From JAAFIP01 sp963775085 (GTDB lineage: Bacteria; Pseudomonadota; Gammaproteobacteria; Burkholderiales; Burkholderiaceae_C): a stretch of 64,000 bases of DNA. Position 1 is the stretch's first letter. Each line of letters starts with the position of its first letter. This document shows, one piece after another, positions 1 to 7,489 of this stretch. The notes beneath the pieces are model-generated. The model ran no database searches and was not told the origin of the DNA. It saw only the letters and a program-made list of their open reading frames with translations. Location: positions 1 to 64,000 of the forward strand of contig CAVZHO010000020.1 in the NCBI GenBank assembly GCA_963775085.1, written 5' to 3'. Made by a program: the position numbers and the translations under genes.

Positions 1-546
1 GGCTGGAGCATTCAAAATCAGCCCGACCAGATTGCGGTGATCAACCCCACCCGCGATGCCGGGCTGACCATCCATATGGTGCCGCCCAACTCGGGCAAAA
101 CGCATGATGAAGTGATCCGCAACCTGATCAAGCCCGACTCCGGCCGCGTCGAGCCGCGCCAGATCAACGGCCTGCCTGCCACGCATTTTGTGGGCACCCA
201 ACCTGGCAAAAACGGCCAACGCAACAGTATTGAGTTGACCATCGTCACCGGCCCCAACAACACCATGTACATCCTGGTCTACGAGGCCAAGGACGTGGCC
301 ACCTTGCAGCGCAACATGGCACCGATGCGCGAGACAGAAAACGGTTTTCGCGCCATGAACCAGAACGATGCCGCCGCTGCCCGCCCCTGGCTGCTACGCA
401 CCACCACCATGCCGCGCGGTGGCTTTGCCGAAATGGCCCGCGCTACACCCATCGCCAACCCCGAGCAGCAGCTCAAGCTGATTAACGGTGTCTATGCCAG
501 TGGCACCATCCCACCGGGCGCAGCGGTAAAGGTCGTGGTGCAGTAA
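1..546 (+). CDS. C-terminal part of an M48-type metalloprotease (5' end outside the window)
   Basis: The reading frame is open from the first base and stops at 546, so only about the last 181 residues are present. The visible part has a mixed alpha/beta region and ends with a short motif (QLKLINGVYASG...KVVV) that I associate with the C-terminal extension of periplasmic M48 zinc proteases (BepA/YfgC-like) of Burkholderiales. The zinc motif HExxH would lie upstream, outside the window, so the catalytic assignment cannot be checked here. The family is periplasmic and takes part in outer-membrane protein quality control. The gene converges on the TPM/lemA operon with only 4 bases between stop codons. 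Confidence 0.6.
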   Translation, partial: GWSIQNQPDQIAVINPTRDAGLTIHMVPPNSGKTHDEVIRNLIKPDSGRVEPRQINGLPATHFVGTQPGKNGQRNSIELTIVTGPNNTMYILVYEAKDVATLQRNMAPMRETENGFRAMNQNDAAAARPWLLRTTTMPRGGFAEMARATPIANPEQQLKLINGVYASGTIPPGAAVKVVVQ

Positions 547-550
547 GGGC

Positions 551-1060
551 TTAGCCCAGCACGGGCGTATCCGGTAGCTCGTTGCGCCGCGTGGTGCCCG
601 CTGCCACGGGGTAATGCGCCACCAAGAGGGCGGACACTTCCTCCAGCGCCTGCGTCAGGCCGTCTTCATACTGCTGGTGTTTAAACGCCTGCGACATGGT
701 CTGCGCAATGGCCTGCCACTGCGCGGGGCTGACCTTTTCGTTCAGGCCGCGGTCGGCCACGATCTCGATGGCGTGCTCGGCCAGCATTAAATAGATCAAC
801 ACGCCGTTGTTATGCGCGGTGTCCCACACCCGCAGCTTGCTGAACATCATCACCGCGCGTTCGCGGGCAGTGGCATTGTGCCAGATATAGCTGCTGGGCA
901 ACGATGCCTCGACGCAGATGCGCACCTCGCCACTGTGGCGCTGCTCGCTGGCGGTGACGCGGCGCATCAGGCGCTCGACCAAATCGGTGGGAATGGCGCG
1001 GCGCGTGTCGCCCTCGTCCAGCCAGCGGTGGTGCAATAGGCGTTTGAGTTGTTGAAGCAT
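551..1060 (-). CDS. TPM-domain protein (short, no signal peptide)
   Basis: The 169-residue product matches the TPM domain family (PF04536): basic N-terminus, then the block around 'HSGEVRICVEASLP', the 'VWDTAHNNGVLIYLML' strand-helix and 'IEIVADRGLNEKV'. TPM domains are found in membrane or periplasmic proteins of poorly known role; phosphatase activity was shown for a plant member. This copy has no obvious signal peptide or membrane helix. It is the third gene of a minus-strand group lemA, TPM (1070-2014), TPM (551-1060), separated by only 9 bases from the gene before it, so the three are probably co-transcribed. The lemA/TPM/TPM order is common in proteobacteria. Confidence 0.85.
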   Translation of the reverse strand: MLQQLKRLLHHRWLDEGDTRRAIPTDLVERLMRRVTASEQRHSGEVRICVEASLPSSYIWHNATARERAVMMFSKLRVWDTAHNNGVLIYLMLAEHAIEIVADRGLNEKVSPAQWQAIAQTMSQAFKHQQYEDGLTQALEEVSALLVAHYPVAAGTTRRNELPDTPVLG

Positions 1061-1069
1061 GCTGCGTCC

Positions 1070-2014
1070 TTACCAATCACCGGAGGCACCGCCGCCGCCA
1101 AAGTCGCCGCCGCCGCCCGAGCTGAAGCCACCACCGCCGCCGCTGCCCCCGCCACCATAACCACCGCCACCCCAGCCGCCGCCATACCCACCACCATAGC
1201 CGCCCCGGCCGGGTCGCCCCATGCCGCCCAAGCCCGAGAGCAGGGTGAACAACAGCGCCACAAAAAATGCCAGCCCTGCAACGATGGCGCTGGTGGTGAT
1301 AAAAAATGCCGCCGCACCCACGGCCCCACCGGTGAGGAAGGAGCCGAGCTTTTTGCCAAACATGCTTTTGGCAATGGCGCCGCCAATCGGCACCGCGAAA
1401 AACAGGAAGATGGCAAAGTCCATCCAGTTAAAACCTTGCGCGCCCATGCCACCACCATTCTCACGCTGGACGACTTCGGGCAGCTTTTCGCCACTGACCA
1501 AGGCAATGATTTGATCGACCCCGGCGTTCAGGCCACCCGCATAGTCGCCCGCACGAAAGCGCGGCGAGATGGCATCGTCAATGATCTGCTTGGCCGCCAG
1601 GTCGGGGATGGCCCCCTCCAGCGTCTTGGCCACCTCGATGCGCAGCTTGCGGTCGTCCTTGGCCACAATCAGCAGCAGGCCATCGCCCACGCCCTTGCGG
1701 CCAATCTTCCAGGTGTTGGCCACGCGGTTGGCATAGCTGGCGATGTCCTCGGGCTGGGTGGTGGGCACCATCAGCACGACGATTTGCGAGCCCTTGGCAC
1801 GCTCAAAAGCGCCCAGTTTGTCTTCAATGGACGCGCGCCCCGCGCCCAGCGTGCCGGTGGTGTCGATCACATGCGCGGTCAGCGCCGGGATGGGTTGCAG
1901 GTTTTGCGCCTGCGCCCAAAGCGTCAACAACGTCAGCATCACCAACAGGCAGCCCTGCATCCACGCACGCGCAGATACCGATCGCTTTCGCCAGTTGAGT
2001 GCTAGTAATTTCAT
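1070..2014 (-). CDS. YgcG-like TPM-domain membrane protein with Gly-rich tail
   Basis: The 314-residue product starts with a basic stretch and a hydrophobic signal segment (about residues 18-36, ending in AQAQ). The TPM domain covers about residues 45-165 ('DTTGTLG', 'GSQIVVLMVPTTQ', 'WKIGRKGVGDGLLLIVAKDDRKLRIEV'). Two hydrophobic helices follow (about 185-205 and 225-260), then a tail made almost only of Gly, Tyr, Trp and Ser ending in GASGDW. This is the classic YgcG layout: exported TPM domain, membrane anchor, Gly-rich tail. The start codon lies at the edge of an A-family repeat (2013-2052), so the repeat makes up the gene's immediate leader. A later Met (residue 19) is an alternative start. 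Confidence 0.88.
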   Translation of the reverse strand: MKLLALNWRKRSVSARAWMQGCLLVMLTLLTLWAQAQNLQPIPALTAHVIDTTGTLGAGRASIEDKLGAFERAKGSQIVVLMVPTTQPEDIASYANRVANTWKIGRKGVGDGLLLIVAKDDRKLRIEVAKTLEGAIPDLAAKQIIDDAISPRFRAGDYAGGLNAGVDQIIALVSGEKLPEVVQRENGGGMGAQGFNWMDFAIFLFFAVPIGGAIAKSMFGKKLGSFLTGGAVGAAAFFITTSAIVAGLAFFVALLFTLLSGLGGMGRPGRGGYGGGYGGGWGGGGYGGGGSGGGGGFSSGGGGDFGGGGASGDW

Positions 2015-2052
2015 AGCTTCTTACGTCCTGTTGGCGTGGACTACAGGCCTAA
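2013..2052 (-). repeat. A-family repeat, copy 1 (intergenic)
   Basis: This copy reads ATAGCTTCTTACGTCC, a spacer, then GGACTA and GGCC, matching the other A copies in reverse orientation. The GTCC/GGAC parts can pair as a small hairpin. It sits between lemA and the YgcG-like gene and overlaps the latter's start codon. Confidence 0.8.
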
Positions 2053-2059
2053 ATGAAGG

Positions 2060-2656
2060 TTATTTCTTGTTGAAATCGACGGTCGGCGGTGCGCTGATGG
2101 CGGCTTCGTTGGCGACGGTAAAGCTGGGCTTGGTGGCGTAGCTGAACATCATGGCCGTGAGGTTGGTGGGGAAGCTGCGCGTCAGCACGTTGTAGTCGGC
2201 AATAGTTTTGATGTAGCGGTCACGCGCCACGGTGATACGGTTTTCGGTACCCTCCAGCTGCACGCGCAGATCGCGAAAGCCCTGGTTGGCTTTCAGGTTA
2301 GGGTAATTCTCAGTCACAGCCATCAGGCGGCTGAGCGCGCTGGAGAGTTCGCCCTGCGCGGCCTGGAATTTCTTGAATGCTTCGGGGTTGTTCAGCGTCT
2401 CGGGGGTCACCGTCATCGAGGTGGCCTTGGCCCGCGCCTCGACCACCTTGGTCAGCGTGTCCTGCTCAAAGCTGGCTTCGCCCTTGACGGTGTTGACGAT
2501 GTTGGGGATCAAATCGGAGCGGCGTTGGTACTGGTTGAGCACCTCGCTCCAGGCGGCTTTGGACTGCTCGTCCAGACGCTGAAAGTCGTTATAGCCGCAG
2601 CCGGTGAGCAGCAGGGCGGTGAAAGCGGCGGCGATCAAGGCAAAAAAGCGTTTCAT
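2060..2656 (-). CDS. lemA: LemA family lipoprotein
   Basis: The 198-residue product opens with a lipoprotein signal peptide: MKRFFALIAAAFTALLLTGC, with the lipobox LTGC, so it is probably anchored to a membrane by a lipidated Cys20. The rest is the alpha-helical LemA fold, including the typical 'QYQRRSDLIPNIVNTVKG' segment and 'ENYPNLKANQGFRDLRVQLEGTE'. The start is set by a good Shine-Dalgarno (AGGAG, 7 bases upstream). The same frame stays open further upstream into the B1 repeat, but that extension is not protein-like. It is the first gene of the lemA/TPM/TPM group; the function of LemA is not established. Confidence 0.92.
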   Translation of the reverse strand: MKRFFALIAAAFTALLLTGCGYNDFQRLDEQSKAAWSEVLNQYQRRSDLIPNIVNTVKGEASFEQDTLTKVVEARAKATSMTVTPETLNNPEAFKKFQAAQGELSSALSRLMAVTENYPNLKANQGFRDLRVQLEGTENRITVARDRYIKTIADYNVLTRSFPTNLTAMMFSYATKPSFTVANEAAISAPPTVDFNKK

Positions 2657-2804
2657 ACACACTCCTAAAAAAATAGAGACAGAAAACGGGTTGTCAACCG
2701 ATAGTAGTATAGATGGATGCCGCTTACCCCCTTTCAAGCCCTGGCCGCCGCATAGCGGCCTACTCCGGCGCTGGTTTGTTTTGCGGATGTCTTTTGTACT
2801 GGCA

Positions 2805-3005
2805 ACGCACGCTGCTGCGGCGCAGTGCCCACGCCACCCGAGCCCCGGCCCGCTTCGCGGGAAGCCTGTGCAGTGCTCGCTTTTGGGGGAAATAACGAGC
2901 CTCGCGCAAGCGCTCAGACATCTAAATTTCTGATCCCCAAAAGCTCCGCGCTTCCAGCCCGGGGCTCTTATCGGGTGGCGTAGGCACTGCACCGCAGCAG
3001 CGCGC
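2805..3005 (-). repeat. B-family long palindrome, copy B1
   Basis: About 200 bp that can fold on itself almost end to end. Outer arms GCTGCTGCGGCGCAGTGCC (2811-2829) and GGCACTGCACCGCAGCAGC (2983-3001) pair; inner arms CTTTTGGGGG (about 2880) and CCCCAAAAG (about 2936) pair as well. By comparison with B2-B4 it lies in reverse orientation: its complement carries the shared core GATCAGAAA...CTGAGC. It lies upstream of lemA and faces B2 at 4404-4603 as an inverted pair. Confidence 0.85.
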
Positions 3006-3082
3006 TTTCACAGGATTGAGAGCATTTTTTCGCGCGAGCTTGGTTGGTTCTGACGTGTAGCAGCATGAAATTGATACCAAAT

Positions 3083-3134
3083 TAGCCTCTAGCCCATGAA
3101 AATAGAGCGTAATCAGCTATTGAAAATATAGCGT
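3083..3134 (+). repeat. A-family repeat, copy 2 (short form)
   Basis: It carries the right-hand part of the A consensus (AGAGCGTAATCAGCTAT, short spacer, ATAGC); the GTCC/GGAC hairpin on the left is missing or degraded. It lies between B1 and the GIY-YIG gene in an AT-rich stretch. Confidence 0.65.
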
Positions 3135-3293
3135 CAATTTTTCACTGAGTATGTCAATTCAATGCCGTACTTGCCCTCTGGTCGCTGAATCACAACTTAA
3201 AACTACGATAAGCTCAGCAAACTTCATGCGGCTTTTGTGATTGTTTTTAATTAAGCGACAATTTTGCCACTTCTTAACTTTCTTAAATCCACC

Positions 3294-3935
3294 ATGGCCG
3301 ATAAACCTATTCAGATCGTTTACGTGCTCACAAATCCGGCTATGCCCGGACTTGTGAAGATCGGCAAAACCACTCAACTCGAAGTAGAGGAGCGAATGAA
3401 GCAGCTTTACAGCACAGGAGTCCCTGTTCCATTCGACTGCGCATTTGCCTGTAAGGTCAAAGACGCTACTACTGTTGAAAAAGCACTGCACCTCGCCTTC
3501 GGCATGACCAGAATCAACCCCAATAGGGAGTTTTTCAAACTCGAGCCAGAGCGAGTTGTCGCCGTATTGCAGTTGTTAAAGGTGGATGACATCACTCAAC
3601 AATTTGAACAAACCATTGAATCGGATATTCCATCTGTAGATAAACAGTCTGCACTGGCATTTAAGCGAAGCATGCGACCGCCGATGAACTTCCATGAGCT
3701 TGGAATTCCAAATGGAAGTATTCTGATTTCCAAAGACGAGGCACATCAATGCATCGTTGTCGGCGAAAAGAAGGTTGACTTCAACGGTAATGTTACTTCT
3801 CTCACCGCAGCCACTCGCAAGATGCTTGGACTTGCAGACGACTATCCGCTTCAGCCGTCACCTCATTGGACGTTCAATGGAAAGACCGTCAAGGAAATTT
3901 ACGAGGGATTTCACAGTGGCCAAGCAGAAAGCTAA
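3294..3935 (+). CDS. GIY-YIG (T5orf172-type) protein with RAMA-like C-terminus
   Basis: The 213-residue product starts with a GIY-YIG superfamily domain of the T5orf172 type: 'IVYVLTNPAMPGLVKIGKT' and later 'VEKALHLAFGMTRINPNREFF', about residues 6-95. The C-terminal part (about 140-205) has 'ILISKDEAHQCIVVGEKKVDF', 'SLTAATRKMLGL' and 'HWTFNGKTVKEIYE', which resembles the RAMA domain found with restriction and methylation systems. A DNA-related or defence role is therefore possible but not shown. I chose the ATG at 3294; a TTG at 3264 is in frame but the extra residues look unnatural. The gene is clearly AT-richer than its neighbours and sits between inverted B elements, so acquisition by transfer is likely. 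Confidence 0.75.
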   Translation: MADKPIQIVYVLTNPAMPGLVKIGKTTQLEVEERMKQLYSTGVPVPFDCAFACKVKDATTVEKALHLAFGMTRINPNREFFKLEPERVVAVLQLLKVDDITQQFEQTIESDIPSVDKQSALAFKRSMRPPMNFHELGIPNGSILISKDEAHQCIVVGEKKVDFNGNVTSLTAATRKMLGLADDYPLQPSPHWTFNGKTVKEIYEGFHSGQAES

Positions 3936-4002
3936 CCCAGCACTTTACCGGTACTGTCTGAAAAGCTGTCGAGGCCGATAGCTCATCTAACGTAGAGGTT
4001 GT

Positions 4003-4368
4003 ATGACACCACATCATTGTCCGATATGCAAGGGGTCACTTGCCTCCTGGGTAGTGCGCCGCGAATTCAAATGTCATCATTGTTCTTGGGCGATCTCTGC
4101 AAACGTAGGCGTAGCTTTTCGCAAAGCATTGGCTGTCGGCGCATGCGCTGAGCTAATTGTCCTGTTATGTCTATGGTTGTGGCTGGGTAATCTGATGGCT
4201 GTTCTGGCTGTTTGGCTCTATGCAGGTTTTTTTGTCGGAGCCGTGGTAGGCGGTTTCACATATTGGTGCACGTTAGTTCTTACTCCTCTGAGACCCCAGC
4301 GTCCTTTACCAGGTGCTCTCACTGGAAGGTCTGCGGTGCTTGACCAGGTAGACACCAACACAACGTAG
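4003..4368 (+). CDS. Small zinc-ribbon membrane protein, function unknown
   Basis: The 121-residue product opens with two CxxC knuckles (CPICKG near residue 6 and CHHC near residue 24), as in a rubredoxin-like zinc ribbon. Two hydrophobic helices follow (about 42-68 and 72-98), then a short polar tail. This suggests an inner-membrane protein with a cytoplasmic metal-binding head. AGAGG about 6 bases upstream supports the ATG. It lies 67 bases after the GIY-YIG gene on the same strand, so the two may be co-transcribed; both are AT-rich and lie inside the B1-B2 bracket. I do not recognise a named family. Confidence 0.65.
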   Translation: MTPHHCPICKGSLASWVVRREFKCHHCSWAISANVGVAFRKALAVGACAELIVLLCLWLWLGNLMAVLAVWLYAGFFVGAVVGGFTYWCTLVLTPLRPQRPLPGALTGRSAVLDQVDTNTT

Positions 4369-4403
4369 TGCGCGACACTTTATCCAATTCACAACGTATT
4401 TTT

Positions 4404-4603
4404 TCGCGCCAGAGCGTGCGCTATGGGTATGCGCCCCAATAAGAGCTGCGGGCTGGAAGCGCGCAGCTTTTGGGGATCAGAAATTTAGATGTTTGAGCCG
4501 AAGGCGAGTTTCTAAATTTCCCCCAAAAGCGAGCACTGCACAGGCTCCCCGCGAAGCGGGCCGCAGCTCGGGGCGCATGCCCATAGCGCACGCTCTGGCG
4601 CGA
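4404..4603 (+). repeat. B-family long palindrome, copy B2
   Basis: The outer arms are TCGCGCCAGAGCGTGCGCTA (4404-4423, continuing to 4437) and its near-perfect complement at 4570-4603. The core holds GATCAGAAATTTAGATG, TTTGAGCC, GGCGAG and a matching CTAAATTTCCCCC, so the inner arms pair too. The orientation is forward, opposite to B1. Confidence 0.87.
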
Positions 4604-4646
4604 AGCCGCGCGGTCTGCGACAGGCGAAGCTACAAAAGCAGAGAAG

Positions 4647-4988
4647 CTACCAACCCAGCCCCACATGCAACGGCAAATACACCGTCATGCCACCGATGAT
4701 GCAGCCCAGTGTGCTTTTGCGCCAGAAGAACACAGCAGCACCGGCAGCGGCACCGTACAGGCGGGCATCTTTCAGCGTAGCGATCAGTGCACCCTGCGAC
4801 ATGACGATCTCGGGGATGATGACGGCGGCCAGGGCGGCGATGGGAGCGTATTGCAGGCCGCGCTCGGCCCAGTGGGGGAGCTTCCAGTCGCGCTCGGAGA
4901 TAAAGAAAAACGAACGGGCGATGACAGTGACGCAGGCCAGGCCCGCGATGGTCAGCAGCGTCCAGCCGTCGGTTGCGTCGGGGGTCAT
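4647..4988 (-). CDS. azlD: AzlD family branched-chain amino acid export subunit
   Basis: The 113-residue protein has four hydrophobic segments and matches the AzlD family (compare YgaH): an N-terminal helix with 'GLACVTVIARSFFF', a central 'APIAALAAVIIPEIV' and a C-terminal 'FFWRKSTLGCIIGGMTVYLPL'. AzlD acts with AzlC as an inner-membrane exporter for branched-chain amino acids or related compounds. Its start overlaps the azlC stop by 4 bases (ATGA), which indicates translational coupling. The length is normal for the family. The B2 repeat lies just downstream. Confidence 0.92.
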   Translation of the reverse strand: MTPDATDGWTLLTIAGLACVTVIARSFFFISERDWKLPHWAERGLQYAPIAALAAVIIPEIVMSQGALIATLKDARLYGAAAGAAVFFWRKSTLGCIIGGMTVYLPLHVGLGW

Positions 4989-5815
4989 ACCTGGCTTTCG
5001 TTGCTGGCATCTGGGCTGGCGGGGCGCAGTTTTTCCAGCGACAGGCAGGCCACCACCGCCACTGCGATGGCCACCAGAATATTCAGCTTGAGCGGCAGCG
5101 CAAACGCCACCACCGCCGCCGCACCCGCCATGCCCGCCGAGACCATGCGCAGGCGCGAGCTGGCCAGCGAGCAGGCGATGCCCAGCAGCGCCAAAATGCC
5201 CGCAAAGCCCAAGCCCCAGTGCTGCGGAATAAAGTTAGCCAACACGATGCCGACCACGCTGGCACCGACCCAACTGCACCAATTGACGAAGCAATTGCCA
5301 GCCAGGTAGGCATCTTGATCTGATAAGGCCCCCACGCTTGTCACTGCGTGTACTGCGCTGCCCCCCAGAGGGGTGCTCGCTGGCTTGGGGCGGCCCGGCG
5401 CGGCGCTCGGGGAGGCTGGCTCCTCACGCGGCGCAGGCTTGGGGAAGCGCTTGGTGAACTGCACATAGCTCAAATCCGCCGTGAAGTAGCCGCTCATTAA
5501 TCTACGCCACAGCGGCTGGTGCATCACATAGGGGCGCAGGTGGATGCTGAAGACCACAAAGCGCAGGTTGACGCAAAAGCCGGTGGCCAGCACGATCCAG
5601 ATCGGCGCCCCGGCGATGATGAGGGGCATGGCGGCCAGCTGCGAGCTGCCAGCAAAGACGAACAGCGCCATGGCGAGCGATTCCACCAGGCTCAGGCCGG
5701 ATTTCATCATGGCCACGCCGGTCATCAGGCCCCAGGCGGCGATGCCGGGCGCGATGGGCAGCATGTCGCGTGCGCCTTGGGCAAACTCGGGGTGCCGCCA
5801 GATTGGTTTATTCAA
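4985..5815 (-). CDS. azlC: AzlC family exporter subunit with an in-frame repeat insertion
   Basis: The 276-residue product is an AzlC/YgaZ-type membrane protein: 'GARDMLPIAPGIAAWGLMTG', 'ALFVFAGSSQLAAMPL' and 'VVFSIHLRPYV' in the first half, 'DAYLAGNCFVNWCSW' and hydrophobic helices in the second. The family is usually about 235-245 residues. Here about 38 residues, rich in Pro, Ser and Gly, interrupt the link between 'FTKRFPKP' and 'DAYLAGN' (about 123-162). That segment is encoded by a C-family repeat. The start appears to be TTG at 5815, overlapping the end of fmt by 8 bases; no better upstream ATG is available. It is the third gene of def/fmt/azlC/azlD. Confidence 0.9.
   Translation of the reverse strand: MNKPIWRHPEFAQGARDMLPIAPGIAAWGLMTGVAMMKSGLSLVESLAMALFVFAGSSQLAAMPLIIAGAPIWIVLATGFCVNLRFVVFSIHLRPYVMHQPLWRRLMSGYFTADLSYVQFTKRFPKPAPREEPASPSAAPGRPKPASTPLGGSAVHAVTSVGALSDQDAYLAGNCFVNWCSWVGASVVGIVLANFIPQHWGLGFAGILALLGIACSLASSRLRMVSAGMAGAAAVVAFALPLKLNILVAIAVAVVACLSLEKLRPASPDASNESQV
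5329..5410 (-). repeat. C-family repeat, copy 1, inside azlC
   Basis: On the plus strand it begins CCCCCACGCTTGTCACTGCG, continues through GCGCTGCCCCCC and ends GGGGCGGCCCGG. The same order of blocks appears in fmt at 6490-6562. It is read through in frame by azlC. Confidence 0.85.
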
Positions 5816-6887
5816 AACGTTGCCCCACCAGGAGCGGAAAACCGCGCAGAAAATCGGCCGCTGGTAAACGCTTACCGCCTGCCCGCTGTAGCTCGGTGAG
5901 TAGCAGCGCGCCCTCGCCGCATTGCACGCTGATCCCCTCGCTATTTACCTGCAATATATGGCCATAGTCCTTGTCGTGTGGACGTAAGCAGCTATCAATA
6001 CTAGAGCGCGTTACTTTTATGGTTTCGCCCAAAATCTGCGCCGTGCAGCCTGGTGAAGGGGTCAACGCGCGCACTTTACGTTCTATTCCCACTGCGCTGT
6101 GGCTCCAGTCGATGCGGGCCTCGGCCTTGTCGATTTTGTGGGCGTAGCTGATGCCTAAAGCGGCGGCTTGTGCGGTATCGCTCACACCTGGGGGCAGGCG
6201 CGGCTGGGGCCTGCGGGTCAGGCTGCCGCGCTCCAGCTGCTGCAAGGCCTGCACAATACAGCGCCCGCCCAGTGCGGCCAGTTTGTCGTGCAGCGTGGGT
6301 GTGGTGTCGGTAGATTGTATCGCCAGTTTTTCCACCAGCAGCATGTCGCCGGTGTCCAGCCCCGCGTCCATTTGCATGATGGTGATGCCGGTGTGCGTAT
6401 CGCCCGCCTCGATGGCGCGGTGGATCGGTGCCGCGCCGCGCCAACGCGGCAGCAGGGAGGCGTGGATGTTTAAACAACCCCAGCTACGTACCCCCACGCT
6501 TGCCACTGCGTGTGCTGCGCTGCCCCCCAAGGGGGCCTTCGCGCCTAGGGGCGGCCCGTCGCCACTCATCACATCCAGCACCCACTGCGGCAGGATCAGC
6601 CCATAGGCGGCCACCACCATCACGTCGGCCTGGGCGGCTTCTATCGCAGCGCGCGCAGCCGCCGCGTCTTCGGGGTATTTGCCATCCAGGCGCAGGCTGC
6701 GCGGCTGGGCCACCGCAATGCCGTGTTGAAGTGCGCACTGCTTGACGGCCGAGGCGTGCAGTTGCAGGCCGCGCCCGGCCGGGCGGTCGGGCTGGGTGAG
6801 CACCAGGGGCACCTGCAGCCCCGCAGCCAGCAGGGCATCCAAGGCAACGCAGGCAAATTCTGGCGTGCCAGCAAATATGATTTTCAT
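5808..6887 (-). CDS. fmt: Methionyl-tRNA formyltransferase with two in-frame repeat insertions
   Basis: This enzyme formylates initiator Met-tRNA using 10-formyl-THF. The N-terminal domain begins MKIIFAGTPEFACVALDALL; the catalytic segment 'CLNIHASLLPRWRGAAP' gives the family triad Asn140, His142 and Asp178 (E. coli 106/108/144). The C-terminal OB domain ends 'GKRLPAADFLRGFPLL'. The length is 359 residues against about 310-320 usual. Two segments explain the surplus: residues about 108-136, just before the catalytic Asn, come from a C-family repeat, and about 293-312, in the C-terminal domain, come from an A-family repeat. The active-site residues remain. It lies directly after def. Confidence 0.95.
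   Translation of the reverse strand: MKIIFAGTPEFACVALDALLAAGLQVPLVLTQPDRPAGRGLQLHASAVKQCALQHGIAVAQPRSLRLDGKYPEDAAAARAAIEAAQADVMVVAAYGLILPQWVLDVMSGDGPPLGAKAPLGGSAAHAVASVGVRSWGCLNIHASLLPRWRGAAPIHRAIEAGDTHTGITIMQMDAGLDTGDMLLVEKLAIQSTDTTPTLHDKLAALGGRCIVQALQQLERGSLTRRPQPRLPPGVSDTAQAAALGISYAHKIDKAEARIDWSHSAVGIERKVRALTPSPGCTAQILGETIKVTRSSIDSCLRPHDKDYGHILQVNSEGISVQCGEGALLLTELQRAGGKRLPAADFLRGFPLLVGQRFE
5951..6007 (+). repeat. A-family repeat, copy 3, inside fmt
   Basis: A full forward copy: GGCCATAGTCCTTGT, spacer, GGACGTAAGCAGCTAT, spacer, TAGAGC. In the fmt frame (minus strand) it encodes about SSIDSCLRPHDKDYGHI. Confidence 0.85.
6490..6562 (-). repeat. C-family repeat, copy 2, inside fmt
   Basis: It matches the azlC copy block by block: CCCCCACGCTTGCCACTGCG, then GCGCTGCCCCCCAAGGGGGC (a perfect GCCCCC/GGGGGC hairpin) and CTAGGGGCGGCCCGTCG. 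In fmt it encodes about 'GDGPPLGAKAPLGGSAAHAV'. Confidence 0.85.
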
Positions 6888-6893
6888 GTACGA

Positions 6894-6942
6894 TGCTATA
6901 AATTAAATAGCTATAAATGACCTGGCGACAAGGACTACACCG
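6894..6942 (-). repeat. A-family repeat, copy 4, between def and fmt
   Basis: Reverse orientation: GCTAT, A/T spacer, ATAGC, then CCTGGCGACAAGGACTA. The GTCC half is degraded to CC. It fills most of the 83-base gap between def and fmt. Confidence 0.7.
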
Positions 6943-6970
6943 ACTTTTTATTGGAAAATCAGCGTCGGAA

Positions 6971-7489
6971 CTACTTGGAGCCGTCGCGCGCCGCTTTTTC
7001 CAGCTTGTGTTGGATGCGGGTGCGTTTGAGCGGGCTCAGGTACTCCACAAACACCTTGCCGATCAGGTGGTCCATCTCGTGCTGGACACACACCGCCAAC
7101 AGGTCCAGCGCCTCAATGTCACGGCTCGCGCCCTGGGCATCCAGCGCGCGCACGGTGACGGCCACACTGCGCTCTACACCGTCGTAAATATCGGGCACCG
7201 ACAGGCAGCCCTCGTCGGCTTTCTTCCTCTCGGGGCTGGCCCAGACCAGCTGCGGATTGATCAGCACAATCGGCGCGTTGCGCTCTTCGCTCACGTCAAT
7301 CACCACCAGCCGCTCATGCACATTGACCTGGGTGGCCGCCAAACCGATACCGTTGGCATCGTACATGGTGTGCAGCATATCGTCGATCAGGCTGCGGATG
7401 CGCGCGTCGACCGCGTCCACCGGCTTGGCAACCGTATGCAGGCGCGGGTCGGGATAACGCAAAATGGGCAAGAGCTTTGGAGCGGTCAT
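6971..7489 (-). CDS. def: Peptide deformylase
   Basis: Removes the formyl group from the N-terminal Met of new proteins; a metalloenzyme in the cytosol. All three family motifs are present: GIGLAATQ (residues 47-54), EGCLS (93-97, Cys metal ligand) and QHEMDH (136-141, two His ligands and the catalytic Glu). The 172-residue length is usual. The frame extends 23 codons further upstream, but the start at 7489 (MTAPKLLPILRYPDPRLH) matches the family N-terminus. It pairs with fmt in the usual def-fmt order and is divergent from the LysM/dprA genes. Confidence 0.97.
   Translation of the reverse strand: MTAPKLLPILRYPDPRLHTVAKPVDAVDARIRSLIDDMLHTMYDANGIGLAATQVNVHERLVVIDVSEERNAPIVLINPQLVWASPERKKADEGCLSVPDIYDGVERSVAVTVRALDAQGASRDIEALDLLAVCVQHEMDHLIGKVFVEYLSPLKRTRIQHKLEKAARDGSK

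Noticed and set aside
2657..2992. An N-terminal extension of LemA by about 112 residues
   Set aside because: It runs through the B1 repeat; the inner Met has a good Shine-Dalgarno and a lipoprotein signal.
4421..4666. Small frames inside the B palindromes (also 28388-29046)
   Set aside because: They arise from the repeat itself, differ between copies and have no start signals.
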